From Trichobilharzia szidati (Eukaryota; Platyhelminthes; Trematoda; Strigeidida; Schistosomatidae): a stretch of 64,000 bases of DNA. A program made the position numbers and the translations under genes. Position 1 is the stretch's first letter; every line of letters begins with the position of its first letter. Positions 13,401 through 28,400 of the stretch are shown in pieces. The notes beneath the pieces were generated by a model, which did not search any database, was not told the DNA's origin, and saw only the letters and a list, made by a program, of their open reading frames with translations. Where the stretch lies: assembly GCA_944472155.2 (NCBI GenBank), contig OX235273.1, positions 108,274,582-108,338,581 on the forward strand. Reading direction: 5' to 3'.

Positions 13401-16400
13401 TGAAGGTCTGTCGTGCCTTCCGTATCGCCGCCTGCGGTTAAAACAATACTGCTGACGTAAAAGAAAGATAGTAACTTCCTTCAAATTTTTCCCCATTGTA
13501 TGGGGATTGGTGTTTGTTATTGTTGGTTGGTTACCTTCATCATCTCTGTCTTCTCTATGTTCACTTGAAGCTCACTGCTTCTGCCAACTTGTTTGTTTTT
13601 TGCCTGTAAATCTTCGAGTTTGTGTGACATTAGACATAAGTCATTTTACGAAGTCCAGGTCTCCTGGAGGCTATTTGACAATTCATCCTATGTCTGTCTT
13701 CCTGCTCCCCATGGCCTGCCACATGATCAGGAACGTCATCGATGATAGTAGGCAGCCTTGCCTTATCTTATCTTACTCTTGCCTTCAATTCAAAGCTTCC
13801 GCTAAGCGTTCCGTTGTGAATCACTTGATGTGTAGCTATTGCATGAGGCTTATAAAGTTGTAAGTTACTCCTAAGTGTTGAGACAGTTTCCAAACTACTT
13901 GACGGTAGACGCTATCGGAAGCCCTTTTGATTGAAGTAGAGATAAGCTAAAAATGTGCATAGTTTATTGTTTCAGTGAATTATTATTTTAAAACAATTAG
14001 TTCCCTTTATGAATTTAGATAAAGCAATAAGACGACATAATTTGTCTGAATCGTGCTTCAGAGCATATTCCTAAATGGCTCCAGAAACAAATGGAATCTT
14101 CAGAACCCATTAATGGTGAGAACAGGAGACCTAGCTCCGCTATTGTGAAACATATTATAGAGACAGAACATAAAATTGACCTTAACAGATCTTTTAAACC
14201 TATCTATAAAACGTGTTTGGGGCGTATCCTAAAGTTTGTGGAAGTCCTAGCTGGCAGTTAGAAAGTTTAAACCACCTTTATGCGTTCAAAAACAATTCGT
14301 CATCACACTAAACCATCTTCCTTGGTAAATTTTGTTTTGATACCAGTTAGGCAGATGTACTATTACCTCTGTTATTTGGTTTAGTGGTCTTCATTGTTAT
14401 TTTGACCTTTAATATGTCCTTTTAACTTGACCTAACTTGTCTATTTTTTCACCTCTTACCTCTTTATTAATTTCATATATATTCCTATGACAAGTCCGTG
14501 TGTGTGTGTGTGTGTGTGTGTGCTATCAGATTGTTCGAAATGTGTTGCACAAATACACATTACACGATTCAGACAAATTACGTCTTCTTATTGCTTTATC
14601 TGAACTATTATTCACAAGAAATATAAGAATTTCTTCAAGAATATATACATTTTAGAATTCCAGATCTTTATTTGTTAATTGAAAAGGTGGTTATTATTCT
14701 TTCTGCAGAAATTACATCATGAAAGTATATATTCCATTTGATCTTTTGTATTTGACTGCATAGAATTATTACACATAAATGTCTGAGCTTGTAAATTCTA
14801 CGAAACTCAACAACCACTTAGACATGTATTTATAGGTGATAATTATGGTAATTTTGTGCTTCTCGTTGACTGATTCTATTGAGCCAGAAATGTTCGGTCT
14901 CTGCTGGCATATCTGTTTGTCTGTCTGTTTTCGACATAGAACTTTGCACCGATGTGCAGCAGTTCAAGTCGCCGCACTCCATGTAGCACACAAAGCAAGA
15001 GAAGAAAGTAGAAGAAATGCATAATAGAGACAGTAAACAGAGGTGTGAGACAAAGGAATAGTAACAACGAAGAAATAGGCATTCTTACCGGCGTCCAACA
15101 ATCGTTATATTTCTTGACCTAAAGGCGGCATTCGATTCTGTCGACCGAGAGGTTCTCTGGCGATGCTTGGCTGGCATATCACTTCCTATTATGGACGTTT
15201 CGATGATGTCGACCGATTAACAGGATGTTATTTGGTGGGTGGTGAATGCGCATCTCGTCCTGTTTGGGACTGGTCAGCTGCACGTACCTGGTGTTTCCAC
15301 TACGACTGGGATCCAGTACCCTTTCGTTCCAAACTCCGAAGCGTTATCGTTGCTCAAGTGACTTAGTGGATAACGCTTTGACGTTCGAAATGCTTGGTGC
15401 TAGGTTTTAGTCTCAATGGAAATACCGTCGCCCACCAAGAGTTCCAGTTACTTCCTACTGGCAATTCGGAGGTCGGATGAAATGTGCATCCTGAATTTCA
15501 CAATCCACTAAATAACACCATGTGTTTATAGATGCTTACCTATTTTCTGTTTATTTTACAATCTAGGCTTCATTGGCTTGGTGTTTAGAAGAGGGTTTAC
15601 GAGTTGCACGTGATATTGGAGGATCTGATCCAGAGCGTATGAGTTCAAAGAATATAGTGAAATATCTTGAAAATGAGTTAACATCACCTGTTAAAATGAC
15701 AGTTAGTCCAGTTGATGAAAAAGCCTATCCTATGGCAGCTATAGTGGATCGTGGAAGTAAGTTTTTTCTTTCTTCTTTCTGTTACGTATTTGATCTGATT
15801 TCCATTTTTTTTGGTATTCAGCCTTCATAGTTTGACTTCTTTTTGTTTTTTTACCATGACCAAAGGAGGATATATATATGCTGGTATTTCAAAATAATGT
15901 GGAAAATTTGTAGATCAGGATGAGAATCGGTGTCATCTAATGTTCTACGAGCTTTGGTATTTGATCGTGGATGTTTCATAGCTAAGGCTTTGTGAAATCT
16001 TCAGCTCTAACTTCATTGAGAGCAGTGATTTCATCATTAATACTGCAACCATACACGTAGTCCAGGGTTCGATTCCTGGCCGATGTACTACTCCCGAACC
16101 TCACATAATTGACTAGCTGGTAGTATGTCTTGAAAAGAGGGGAGGTTGTGTAGGGTTGAGGTTAGCAACCCCACACAGTAAAATCAACTCCATAGCTAGT
16201 AAAACTTCACAAAAGAAGAGGTGTTCAGCAAAGAGTTACTCTCTTGTAAGCGATGTCATACTCAAGCTGTACAATTGCATATCTATCTTGCATTCTCATA
16301 GCAATGAAAAGGAGTATTTCTAAAGATGTGTTATTGAAATCGTAAGTTTCAGATGACATTTACATTAATACAGAAGGCGTTAACTAGGTAGAAACTAAAC

Positions 16401-19400
16401 TAAAACTAAATAAATAGATTGAGTGACGTAACGTCATTGGATTAGATTGAATAGAGCTTAGCTAAAATGTAAAGAGGATCAAGTTAGGATCAGTGTTATA
16501 GGGAGAAAAAGATTAGGATTAACAAAATTTAATTATTGAGTTTTCAGACAAATTAAGTTCATTGTAGGTTTGGTAGCTAAACAAACTTCTGTATGTAAAG
16601 TTCAGGATTTACTATTTGGATTTGTATTAGCTTCTACGATTCAAAGAAGCTTGATTCGTACTCCTTAGGCATAAGGTTTCCGTGTACTTTCGCAAATCAT
16701 CTATCCAGCTCAGAGAACACAACCACATCAAAATCATCCACCTGAGCTACAAATCTTCTCCATCATACTCTGTAGATGACTCTGATGTTGGCTTGCAAGT
16801 TCCCTCGGTGTCTAGAATCGATCAGCAGTTCCATGATAAAGTCTCAGCGCGATATTTTTCCTTCTTCTGTGTAAAAACCTGAGGGTAAATGTTCGATGAT
16901 ACGCTTGGATAGTAAACACTGAGTACGACCTACGTGTCTAGGAGCAGCTGAACTAATAGACATACACTGATGAGACAAGCAGTTGTAGCTTATCGTTCAC
17001 TTTCGTACGAATCATTGGTTTTGTAGAGAAATTATGTTGAGTTTCAGCTGCGGATAAAGACTCCCCTCAATGAACGAGACAAATGGTTTCTTGGTAATTC
17101 TACTAATGAGTCTCCATGGTACAGCTTAAGAATGATATCTTTGCTCAACGCATCTTCTTTCAAATGACTTGATGGGGAGTTTCAAGTCACCTAAACTTCC
17201 AGAAGCTTGAAGTCTAATGTTCCAGTCAGAATGCGAAAGGAATCAAAGAGAAGAAAGACCTCATAAAGTCAACCATCCAAAGTGAAACCTAACACATCTG
17301 GCATATACATCACTTAGGGGCGAAGTTAAAGGCACACAAGAGGTGCGGACACACCAGTGACTTTGGAACACTGGGTTAGCAAGTTAGGGAAACCAAGAAG
17401 ATGACACTGTATTCATGAAAAAAATATGCTTGATGAAAAGTCATAATAAAAACGGGTTATGTGGTAAGTTTAAGGTTAGGTTAAGGATAGGAACAAGTTA
17501 GGGTTAGGTGAACCTTATTTGGGAGATATTAGAGTTGATTTGAAGTAGATTAGGGTAAGAGTTAGGGATAGAAGTTCCATTTGTCTTTCAGCGCTATGGC
17601 TCTCTTCAAGCTCACTCGTGCGTTTGTGCCTCTTCGGTACCTGAAGTTTAACTTCACCCACTTATGATTATTAACTAGACTAATATCGAAATTTTTCAAT
17701 TTTTATTGATTTTTTTGTTGACCTTTAGACAATGATCGACATCGAGGTCAAATTGTACACTTAGAGTATAATGGATCCGATGGATCGAAATCGGATGATC
17801 AACAGTTGACCAATTTATTTTTAGTTGGTAAAGGTGTCACCTATGATACGGGTGGTTCAGATCTTAAAGTCGGTGGAATTATGGCTACAATGCATAGAGA
17901 TAAATGTGGTGCTGCTTCTGTGGCTGGATTTTTCAAAGTTTTAAATCTTCTGAAACCTAATAACCTGAAGGTAACTTTTTGTTTTGGTTTTTTGTATTGA
18001 CCTTTATTATTTGATTGCTATGTCTGACAAGCATTGTGACAATTGTTCTGTCTTTATTATTATGTCATTATTATTACTATTCCCTTGTCTTCCGAGTGGG
18101 GAACGTAGGGTTTCAGCAGCACATCTCCATTTCATCCTATTCCTTGCAGTCTTTTCTGTCTGCCTCTTCACATGATCTTCTCCATGTCACCCTCGGACCC
18201 ACTCGCAACTCATCGTCTCCCATTCGGGTTCCACTTGAAAGCCTACTAAGCGTGTGATGTTATTCAGCGGTCTCCTCAACGTTTACGAAATCTATCTCCA
18301 TTTCCTTCGGCATATTTGTTGGGCAATAGATTCTTGGTTGATTCGTCGATGGCGTTTCTTGTTGCTCATCTTTTCTGACTGGCCATTTGATTTTCAATGT
18401 GGAGTCAGCGAAGGCAGGTATTGATAAAAGTCTCCAGTCTGTATTAATACGTCTTTTATTATTGTTTTTATTGTTCCCTTGGGTTCCTAGTGGAACATAG
18501 GGCTTCAACTGCACGTCTCCACTTGCTTCTGTCTTCTGCTGTACTTTTCACCTGCATCCATGTTAATCCATACTGTTTCAACTCCTCTTCACACGATCTC
18601 CTCCATGTCACCCTTGGACGTCCCACTCACCGCTTCCCTTTCGGGTTCCACTCGAGCGTTGGCCTGACGCGCGATGTCACCCAGCGGCCTCCTCAGCGAG
18701 TGTCCAATCCATCTCCACTTTCTCCTGCATATTTGTTGAGCGATTGGTTCCTGTTTTGTTTGTTCCCATAGTTTCTTGTTGGTGATTCTTTCCGGCCATC
18801 TGATCTTGAGTATAGAACGAAGACAGTTGTTGATAAAGGTCTGCAACAGGCTGTTGGAAATATTCTTTGTGACCCGCCGAGTTTCTGATCCGTATAGCAA
18901 AACTGACTTGACGTTTGTATTGAAAATCCGAATTTTGTTGTTGATGCTGAGTGACGAAGATTTCCAGATTGGTTTCAGGTTGATGAATGTGTTTCTCGCC
19001 TTCCCGATTCTCGATTTGACATCCTCGTCCGTTCCTCCTGTAGTTGAGACAATGCTCCCTAGATAAGTGAATGAAGTAACCTCTTTCAAATCCCTCCCGT
19101 TGATGGTGATTGGCGCTGGATGTTGCTGCTGTTGTTGTTGTTGGTTGGTTATTTTCATAACCTCTGTCTTGTCTATGTTCACCTGGAGTCCTGTCTTCTC
19201 TGGCTGCTTCTTCAACCAGTTTGTCGGTTTTCGCTTGTAAGTCTTCGATTTTGTGTGACATCAAACATAAATCATCCGCGAAATCCAGGTCTTCTAGGTT
19301 CTTCACGTCGGTCCAGGATATCCCTGTCTTCTCGTTTCCCACTGTCTGACGCATAATCCAGTCGACCACAATTAGGAATATCATTGGTGATAATAAGCAC

Positions 19401-22400
19401 CCTTGTCTGACTCCTGTGTTTACTCCAAACGCCTCGCTGAGTTTTCCGTTGTGGATCACTTGACATGTGCCGTTGTCGTACAGCTGTTGAATAAGGTTGA
19501 TGAATATTTGGGGTACGCCATAGTACTTGAGTAGTTTCCAAATTACTTCGCGGTCAACGCTGTCGAAGGCCTTCTCAAAGTCTATAAAGTTGAGGTAGAG
19601 ATTTGATTGCCATTCCATGCTTTGTTCGATGATGATGCGTAGAGTTGCAATTTGGTCAGAACATGATTTACCTTTCCTGAATCCAGCTTGTTCTGGGCTG
19701 GCGGAATTCTGCATCCAGTGCGTCCTTTATTCTCTCCAGGATGAAGAAAAGAGTGATGCTCATACTAAAACTCGCTTTCCTATTTCAGCGTCAGTTATTG
19801 TTGGTTTCCTGTGATTCATCTCAGTTCACCGGTTGGGATTGAATGATTGACTAACTGAGTTTCAGCATAGAACTTTTCACAGAAGTGCAGGGCAAGTCCA
19901 AGTTGCCACACTCTATGTAGAACACAAAGGCAGAAAAAAAAAGATTCAAAAGGACTGTGATAGGCAGAAAGTTGAGTGGGAAACATTAAGGTTTGATAGA
20001 TATGTGAAATCACAAAATAGTGAATGCATCTGCGCATCATTGAGAACAACTTTGGGCCATATCATTACTAACAGTTTGTGAAGCAATTAATTCCTAGTAC
20101 CTCGAGGAATCCAAACCATTTAGTGTACACTTCCTAACAAGGGAGTGCCAAGAAAGTACATTGCACTAATCAAGGCACTCTACTCAAACTCACGTAGCCG
20201 TGTAAGGGCTAATGGGGAATTGTCATCTGAATTGATAAAAACCAGTGGTGTCCGTCAGGGATGTCCACTTTCCCCATTTCTGTTTAACTTTATCATAGAT
20301 ATGCTAATGGAAGTATCCTTAACTGAACTTAACGACTTAGAAATCGACTTGTTACCAGGGAATAGTCTTATGGACTTAGAATATGCAGATGACATAGTCC
20401 TGTTAGGGGAAGATGCTGACAAAATGCAGAGTCTTCTGAACACCTTGAGTAGCAATCTTCGTATGTTTGGCATGCGATTCGCCCCTGTAAAATGTAATAT
20501 GCTGCTATAGGACTGGACTACGTCAACTCCTAGCTTAGTGATAGGGAGTGAAGTGATAGAACATGTTGAGAACTTCACCTATTTGGAAAGTTGTATCAGC
20601 ACCAACGGATTGATTGGTGACGAAATCTCAGCATCTCTCCAAAAAGCTCGGGCTGCTTTCGCTAACTTACACCGTCTCTGGCATAGGCGTGACATCCGGC
20701 TATCAACCAAGGGACGTGTGTACTGCTCAGCAGTTCGCACCGTCCTTCTCTATGGCTCTGATACATGACCAATACGAGTTGAAGACATGAAAAGGTTGAC
20801 TGTTTTTGATCAGAGATGTCTACGATCTATTTCTCACGTTAGGTGGTCATAATAAGGAAAGTAATGTTGACGTTAGGCGTAGAGTGTTGGGCAAAGAGGG
20901 AAAATCAATCGAAGAGGCTATGAAGTTACATAGATTGAGATGGTTAGGCCACGTGCTGCGTATGCCTAACCATCGTCTCCCCCGACGGGCATTACTAGCT
21001 GATATAGGTGCAGGTTGGAAAAGAGTAAGTGGTGGCCAAACAAAAACATGGCATCAATCCATGAAATCCCTGACAGTTAAACTGAGTCAGGTAGGGAGAT
21101 GCAGACTTCCGGATTGGGGCCCACCCTCGGGACTCTAAGAATCAATGGCTGGAGACAATAGGCGACATGGCTCAAAATCGTTGTCAATGGCGCAGATGTA
21201 TTCAGTCTCTGTAATCTTTCATATCTGTTTCTACCACTACTCATTCTGTTTCACTCTTATACTTGTCAAAACTCTATTGATTCTCTCCACTCATCTTCTT
21301 GTCTATCTTTGTGCGCTATTTGGAACGTAGCAACTCGAACTGCTGCACTTCAGTGCCAAGTTCTATGTTGAATCCAGCCAGATGTTTACTTAGAGGTCTC
21401 TTCAACGTTTACGAAATCTGTTTCCATTTCCTTCGGTATATTTGTTGGGTAATAGATTCTTGGTTGATTTGTCAACGGCGTTTCTTATTGCCTATCTTTC
21501 CTACCGGCCATTTGATTTTCAGTGTGCAGCCAGCGAAGGCAGGTATTGATAAAAGTCTTCAGCCTGTATTAATACGTCTTTACGGATCATTATTATTTAC
21601 TGGTAATGAGAGCTCATTGACTTCGAACTTGACGGAGAAACATTATGGTTTAATACATATGTGAAATCACAAAATAGTGAATGCATCTGCGCACCATTGA
21701 GAACAACTTTGAGCCATATCATCACTAACAGTTTGTGAAGCAATTAATTCTTAGTACCTTGAGGACCGTAAACCATTTTGGTTTACACCTCCCAACACGG
21801 CTCAAACTAACTTTTAAAGCCATTGTCAGCTAAATTGGTGCCAGGTTTTAGTTTGATCACCCGTAACTCTTTCCCAACTTGATGATCCTATGTCAGCTAG
21901 CATTGCCTGTCGTGGAAAACGATGGCTAGGCATGCGCAACACGTGCCCTAGCCATTTTTAACGTGAGTCCCTTCAACCATTTACAACTTTTAGACGTTAT
22001 TTCTTTTGCGTGAAAAGCTTATAGTAAATCAGTTTCATTCTTTATTGTGTGTGTGTGGTGTGCACTCGCTTAAAATGTTAAATCTACATTTGAATATGTC
22101 GTTTAAATTAGTATATATATATATATATATATAGATTCTTTTAAATTCAAATACATATTGATTTAATATCCTTGATTGTTGACGTATTGTCTGCAGATTG
22201 ACAAAAGTATTGATGCAATTGTCTAAGCAGTATTGTCTGCGTATTTGTTATATTGGAAGCATGAATTGAAATATTGTCTATATCTAACAAAATAAATGTG
22301 AATTAGACAAAACAACATGGAGTACATATTTACTAGACAATTAATGAGTTTAAACGAGTTTTAAAGAATAAATAAATATTAATTTTCATTAGTGGTAAAT

Positions 22401-25400
22401 TTTTAGTCTATCATCGGAGTCCTCAGCGAATATGCAAAAGTTTGGGAGAAAGAAAATAAACTTACCGATTGAAAGAAAGAGGACTACGTTGTTAAATTAC
22501 CAGAGAAGGTTGACTTCAGAGTTTACGAAATCATGATGCTGTCCACGCTGGGGGAAAATATGAAGTTACGGTATCATTGAGAGACTAAAAGATGCTCTGG
22601 GTGCAAAACTCCTCCCGAAACCAGCTGGATTTAGGAAAAGCAAATCATGTAAGGACCGAATTGCAATGCTGCTCATCATCATCATCGAATAGACTCGCAA
22701 CTCTACTTCAACTTCATCGACTTTGGAAAAGGCCTTCGACAGCGTTAACTGTGAAGTAATTTGGAAACTGCATTCACTACTACGGATTACCCCAAAGCTG
22801 TATTAACCTAAGTAAACAGCTATATAATGATTTTCAACGGAAAACTGGCGGAAGCGTTTGAAGTGAAAGCAGGAGGAAGACAAGATTGTCTACTGCCATT
22901 GATGATATGCTTGATTGTTGTGGACTGGCTCATGTAACACATCGTGGAAGAAGCGGGAAGATGAGTATACGTTGGACCGACGAGGAGACACTGGGAGACG
23001 TAGACTTCGCAAATGATTTATGCCTTCTGCATTAAGCATAATGAACACGATTGGGATTTTCAACTCTAATGTCAAGTCAGTGCTACTATATATTTCAGAG
23101 ATTCGGCACACGAGTTGAGGGTGACATGGAGAAGACCGTTTGGGGGGGGGGGGTGGAATGAAAGCTTATATGAAATAGTGGAGCCAGCTAAAAGAGGACT
23201 TCAGAGAAAAGAGTGAAACGGTGATGTTTTGTTGAAGCCCTATGTTCCATTTGGAACCCAAGAGAATAACCATAATAAGCATAAAGTATTGACGGGTTCA
23301 TATTGTAGATGTCTTCATAGTTTTATTGTTCGTCAAATGAAATTATGGCTGATTGGCGTAAGCATTCAGCTTTGAACCAATGGGTCTCGAATGCAAATCC
23401 TGATTTCACCTTAGTATCATTAGTCCTCGCAAAATAAGTGTGGCGCATAGCCTTGTAAACGAAAGACCTGTTCCTGCCAAATTGATTCTTCAAGTTTGAG
23501 TTCTCCTCCAACACAGCTGACGAAATCTCAGCACGGATACAGAAGGCTCGTTTGGTATATGCCAACTTACGCCATCTTTGGAATAGACGTGATATCCGAC
23601 TGGCTATCGATCAAAGGACGTGTGTACTGCTCAGCAGTCCGCTCTGTCCTCCTTTATGGCTGTGAGACATGGCCATTGAAAATGGAAGACATGAAAAGGC
23701 TAGTTGTCTTTGATCATAGGTGCCTGCGTTCTATCTCCCGCGTTAAGTGGTATAATAAGGTGACCAATATTGAGGTTAGGCGTCAGTCGAGTGCTAGGTA
23801 AGGAGGGAAAATCAATCGACGAGTCTGTGAAGCTACATTGACTGAGATGGTTAGGACATATGTTACGTTTGCCTAGTCATCAGTCTTCCTCGACGGGCAA
23901 TGTTAGCTGACATAGAGTTAGGTTGGAAAAGAGCCAGTGGTGGTCAAACCAAAACATAGCATCAGTCAATGAAATCCACAACAGTTAGTTTAAGCCACTT
24001 TGGAAGGTGTAGAGTGCTGTCTGGTTGGGGTCCTCGGGATGGTAAAAACCAATGGCTGGAGACAATTGGTGATTTGGCTCAAAATCGTTCTCAATGGCTG
24101 GCGCAGATACATTCACTCTTTGTGAATGTGTGTGTGAGTCAAACCAATTGTCAGAGAATTGAGGGATTGATATCAAATTTTGGTTTAACCAGTAGTGACT
24201 AAATCAAACCCACGATTTGGAAATTAACTGGCAATTTTTACACAGTTCAAGGGGAGATTTCACTGCAGTCTCCTTTGGTTACCGAAATTATTCAGATCAC
24301 AGTGTGTGATCGAGTAAGTAACGCGTATCGTAGCCATCTCAGCCAATACAGCCTAACAATCTCATAGTCTGATTTTCCCTTCTCACCTAACAATCTACTT
24401 CTAACCCTTACCACTACTTGACAGTATTATAAAACTTGACGTGAGAAAGGTAGAAGGCTAGTATCTGTGGTTAATTAATTACAATTGTGTCATAAGAAAA
24501 AGATGTAAACAGCGAAGAAAATTTTCTTTTCGGCGATTCATTTTCATAAGCTGCTATACAATAGTAATTATATTTTAACAAAGAAATCATTAGACCAATC
24601 AGATACTGGTAAACTTTGTCCTCGAAAAATGTTTTATTTTAAATGTAAGGTGTGACCTAGAAGGGATGACTGATTGGAAGTTAGAAAAGAGGCAGAACTT
24701 GGCATGACGTAATAAGTATGAGATAATGACTAATCAATAGGGTCGTGTCGGTCGGTCGGTCGGTTTTCGACATAGAACTTTGCACATATGTGCGGCAGTT
24801 CAAGTCGCCACAATCTATGTAGCACGCAAAGCAAGAGAAGGAAGTAGAAGAAATGCATAATGGAAACAGTAAACAGAGGTGTGAGACAAAGGAATAGTAA
24901 TAACGGAGAACAAAACAGTTTCATTGGAAATCATAAGTCACAAGGAGTGGATGCATCTGCGCCACTGAGAACGATTTTGAGCCATGTCACCAATTGTTTC
25001 CAACCATTGGTTTTTACCGTCCCGAGGACCCCAACCAGGAAGTCTACATCTTCCTACGTGGCTTAGATTAACTGTTGTAGATTTCATTGATTGGTGCCAT
25101 GTTTTCGTTTGACCGCCGCTAGCTCTTTTCCAGCCTGGCCCTATATCAGCTAACATTGCCCGTCGAGGAAGGCGATGACTAGGCATACGTAGCACATGTC
25201 CTAACCATCTCAGTCGAAGTAATTTCACCGTTTCGTCGATTGATTTCCCCGCCTTACCTAGCACTCGACGCCTAACCTCAATATTGCTCACCTTATTATA
25301 CCACTTCACGCGGGAGATAGAACGCAGACACCTATGATCGAAGACAGCTAATCTTTTCATGTCTTCTGCTCTCAATGGCCAGGTCTCACAGCCATAAAGG

Positions 25401-28400
25401 AGGACGGAGCGGACTGTTGAGCAGTACACACGCCCTTTGGTCGATAGTCGGATATCGCGTCTACGCCAGAGACGGCGAAAACTGGCGAATGCGAACCTAG
25501 CCCTCTGTATTCGTGCTGAAATTTCGTCTGAGATCAACCCGTTGGGGCTGATGGTACTTCCCAAGTAATTGAAGCGGTCAACGTGTTCTACCACTTCACT
25601 TCCTATTTCTAATCTAGGGGTCGATGAGGTCCAATCCTGCAGCATCATCTTACATTTTACAGGGGCGAATCGCATGCCAAACATACGGAGATTGTTGCTC
25701 AGGGTGTTCAGTAGACTCTGCATTTTGTCAGAGTCCTCGCCTAGAAGGACTATATCGTCCGCATATTCTAAGTCAACGAGATTATTCCCTGGTAGCAAGT
25801 CAATCCCTGAGTCGCTGAAGTGTGATAGGGTTAAATCCATTAGTACGTCTATGATGAAATTGAATAGGAATGGGGATAATGGGCATCCTTGACGGACGCC
25901 ACTAGTCGTCACCACTTCAGATGACAACTCGCCATAAGCCCTCACCTGGCTGCATGAGTACGAGTAGAGTGCCTTAATCAGTGCAATGTATTTTCTTGGC
26001 ATTCCCTTTACAGCCAAGCATCGCCAGAGAACCTCCCGGTCGACAGAATCGAAAGCCGCCTTTAGGTCAAGAAATATAATGATTGTCGGACGCCGGTAGG
26101 AATGCCTATGTTCTAGAATCTGTCGAAGGGTGAAGATGTGATCAATACACCCTCTACCTGGCCTAAAACCTGCCTGGTTTTCTCGTGTTTGTGTCTCCCG
26201 AGCACCACTTAATCTACGCAGTATTATTGAGCCTAGGATTTTAGATACTATATTAGTCAAGCTAATCCCTCTGTGATTATCACAAGACGACTTGTCCCCC
26301 TTCTTGTATATCGGGATGATCAGTGACTTACACCAACCCGATGGGACTTCCTCTGATTCCCAGACGCTGCCTAGAACCTCCGTTAACGCAGACAGTAAAC
26401 TGTCTCCTCCGTACTTAAATACCTCTGGAGTCAATAAATCAGGTCCCGCTGCTTTGCCTAGCTTCAGATTGGTGACAGCTTTAGTAACCTCAGTTAAGGA
26501 CGGAGGACCTGTGTCTATCTCCCATTCAGGGAGGTGTTGGATGTCCGGCAGGTTAAGTGTGGCTGTGGGCCAATTAAACTGCTCTTCATAGTGTTCTTTC
26601 CAGCGCTCCAGACGTCTATCCTGGGAGCTAATTATGGTGCCATTTTTCTCGGAGATTGTTTCGCTTATCATTTGCCTTTTACCACCTGTTTCCCTGATAA
26701 GCCTGAATAGTTGTCTGGTGTTGCCTATCGCCGATGCTTTTTCCATCTCTTTCGCCTTTGTCAACCACCACTGTTCACGGTCCTTGCGGAGACTTTTCGT
26801 AAGTTTCTTTTTGTGCAGCTTTCGCTCCTCATTGAATTCGGAGCTCGCCGGTATAAGTCTTCTAGCATCTATCAGTTCGGATGAGGCAGTCGAAATCCAA
26901 TGGCTTTTACTCACCTTTGGATTTACCTTATTCACAGCTTTTACAGCTGTATCTATGGCTGACTGAATATTTTTCCAGGCTTCTTCAGGGTGAGCGCAGC
27001 TGTCGAACTCAGATATGTGTTTAGCTAGTTCTTCCTCAAATAGGGACTTAGTTCCCTGGTCGAGCTGGGGACGTGATGGGTTTACCGCCAGCTGTTTCCT
27101 ACGTCCGTTCAGTCGTAAGCACATACGAGCGCGGACCAGTGCATGATCGGTATCTACACACGTGTTCCAGAAGGAGCGACAATCTCCTACCGACCCACGC
27201 CAACGATAGCTTATTGCTATGTGGTCTATTTGTGTCCAGCGTTGATTTGATGATGGAGGTCGCCAGGTCAAACAGTGTCTCTCCTTGTGTTTGAAGTTAG
27301 TGCTTACAAGATACAAATGATTATCTGAACAGAACTGTAGGAGACGGTCACCGTTGTCGGTTCGCTGGCACGGAATTCCGTAAGTGCCACCGACATTCTT
27401 CTCAGATTGACACAATTTCCCTACTTGAGCATTAAAGTCACCAGCTAAAACGACTATATCTGAGCGTCTAGCCTTTCGCAGCAAACTAGACAGCTTTTGG
27501 TAGAACTCATCCTTCGTTTCATCCGAACTGCAGTCAGTGGGGGCGTAGGCGGAGATTACGAAAAGGCATCGGCGAGTAATAGGGTCGTGTAGAAAGGACA
27601 GGAACTAGTGGAAAGGCGATAAAGTGTTCTTATGTAAAATCTGCATGAAAACGCGATGTTATCAGTTAACATTAATAGAGTGATAATAATAATAATGATA
27701 ATAACAATAGTAAAGCTACATAATAAAAAGAAAGCTTAATTATAGTAAGAACGTTACTGTGACAACGGTAGGGTGAGTGAATGTATGTAGCGCTTTTGAA
27801 TGCAGAGGTCCTGTTTCAGATCCCAAATAGGCTAATGCTTCAGCTATGTACAGATGACGTATGCGAAGTCCCTTTCTACGGTATTGAGGGACTCTGTGTA
27901 TTTCAAGGGTTGTTTATACTCAATGGTAAGGTTTTGATTTTGGAAATTTTTACTAGAAATGCCACCAAAATCAAAAAAAACTTATTGTTGTCTGTGTAAA
28001 CAACCCTTGAAGTGTATAATTATAATTCAGTGATCTATTCCACATTATACGCGAACTCTTCACATATATTTGTGTTCAAAGGTTAGCCTCATCAGGTCTA
28101 TCCCTTTCAATGGTCATTTCTAACAGTTTCTAAATGAAGATAGAGCGAACTGTTTCTCCTTTTGTTCATGTCCTATCACTGATATACGGATATCACGTCT
28201 AGTCCAGAGAGATGATGTGAACTGCAAATGCCGAGTGTGTTTTTTGTATCCCACATGTTATGGCATATCTTTATTTTTATGAGTTGATCACGGATTGATA
28301 TCAGTTAGAGAACCATTGAAAAGCAAGGAGTACTGGACAGCTGCTTCATCCTAGTTTGGGAATCATCGGCACTACGCACCAACCAACAGGGTTCGAACCT

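Noticed and set aside
13507..13863. 118-codon + ORF
   Set aside because: It is antisense to a decayed RTE-like family B RT fragment, which explains the open frame.
17465..17570. Telomere-like GTTAGG words
   Set aside because: Spacing is irregular and neighbouring bases differ, so there is no TTAGGG array.
24736..27590. CRISPR-like or phage features suggested by repeated short motifs
   Set aside because: The repeats are tetranucleotide tails and microsatellites of retroelements; the window is eukaryotic and no spacer arrays exist.
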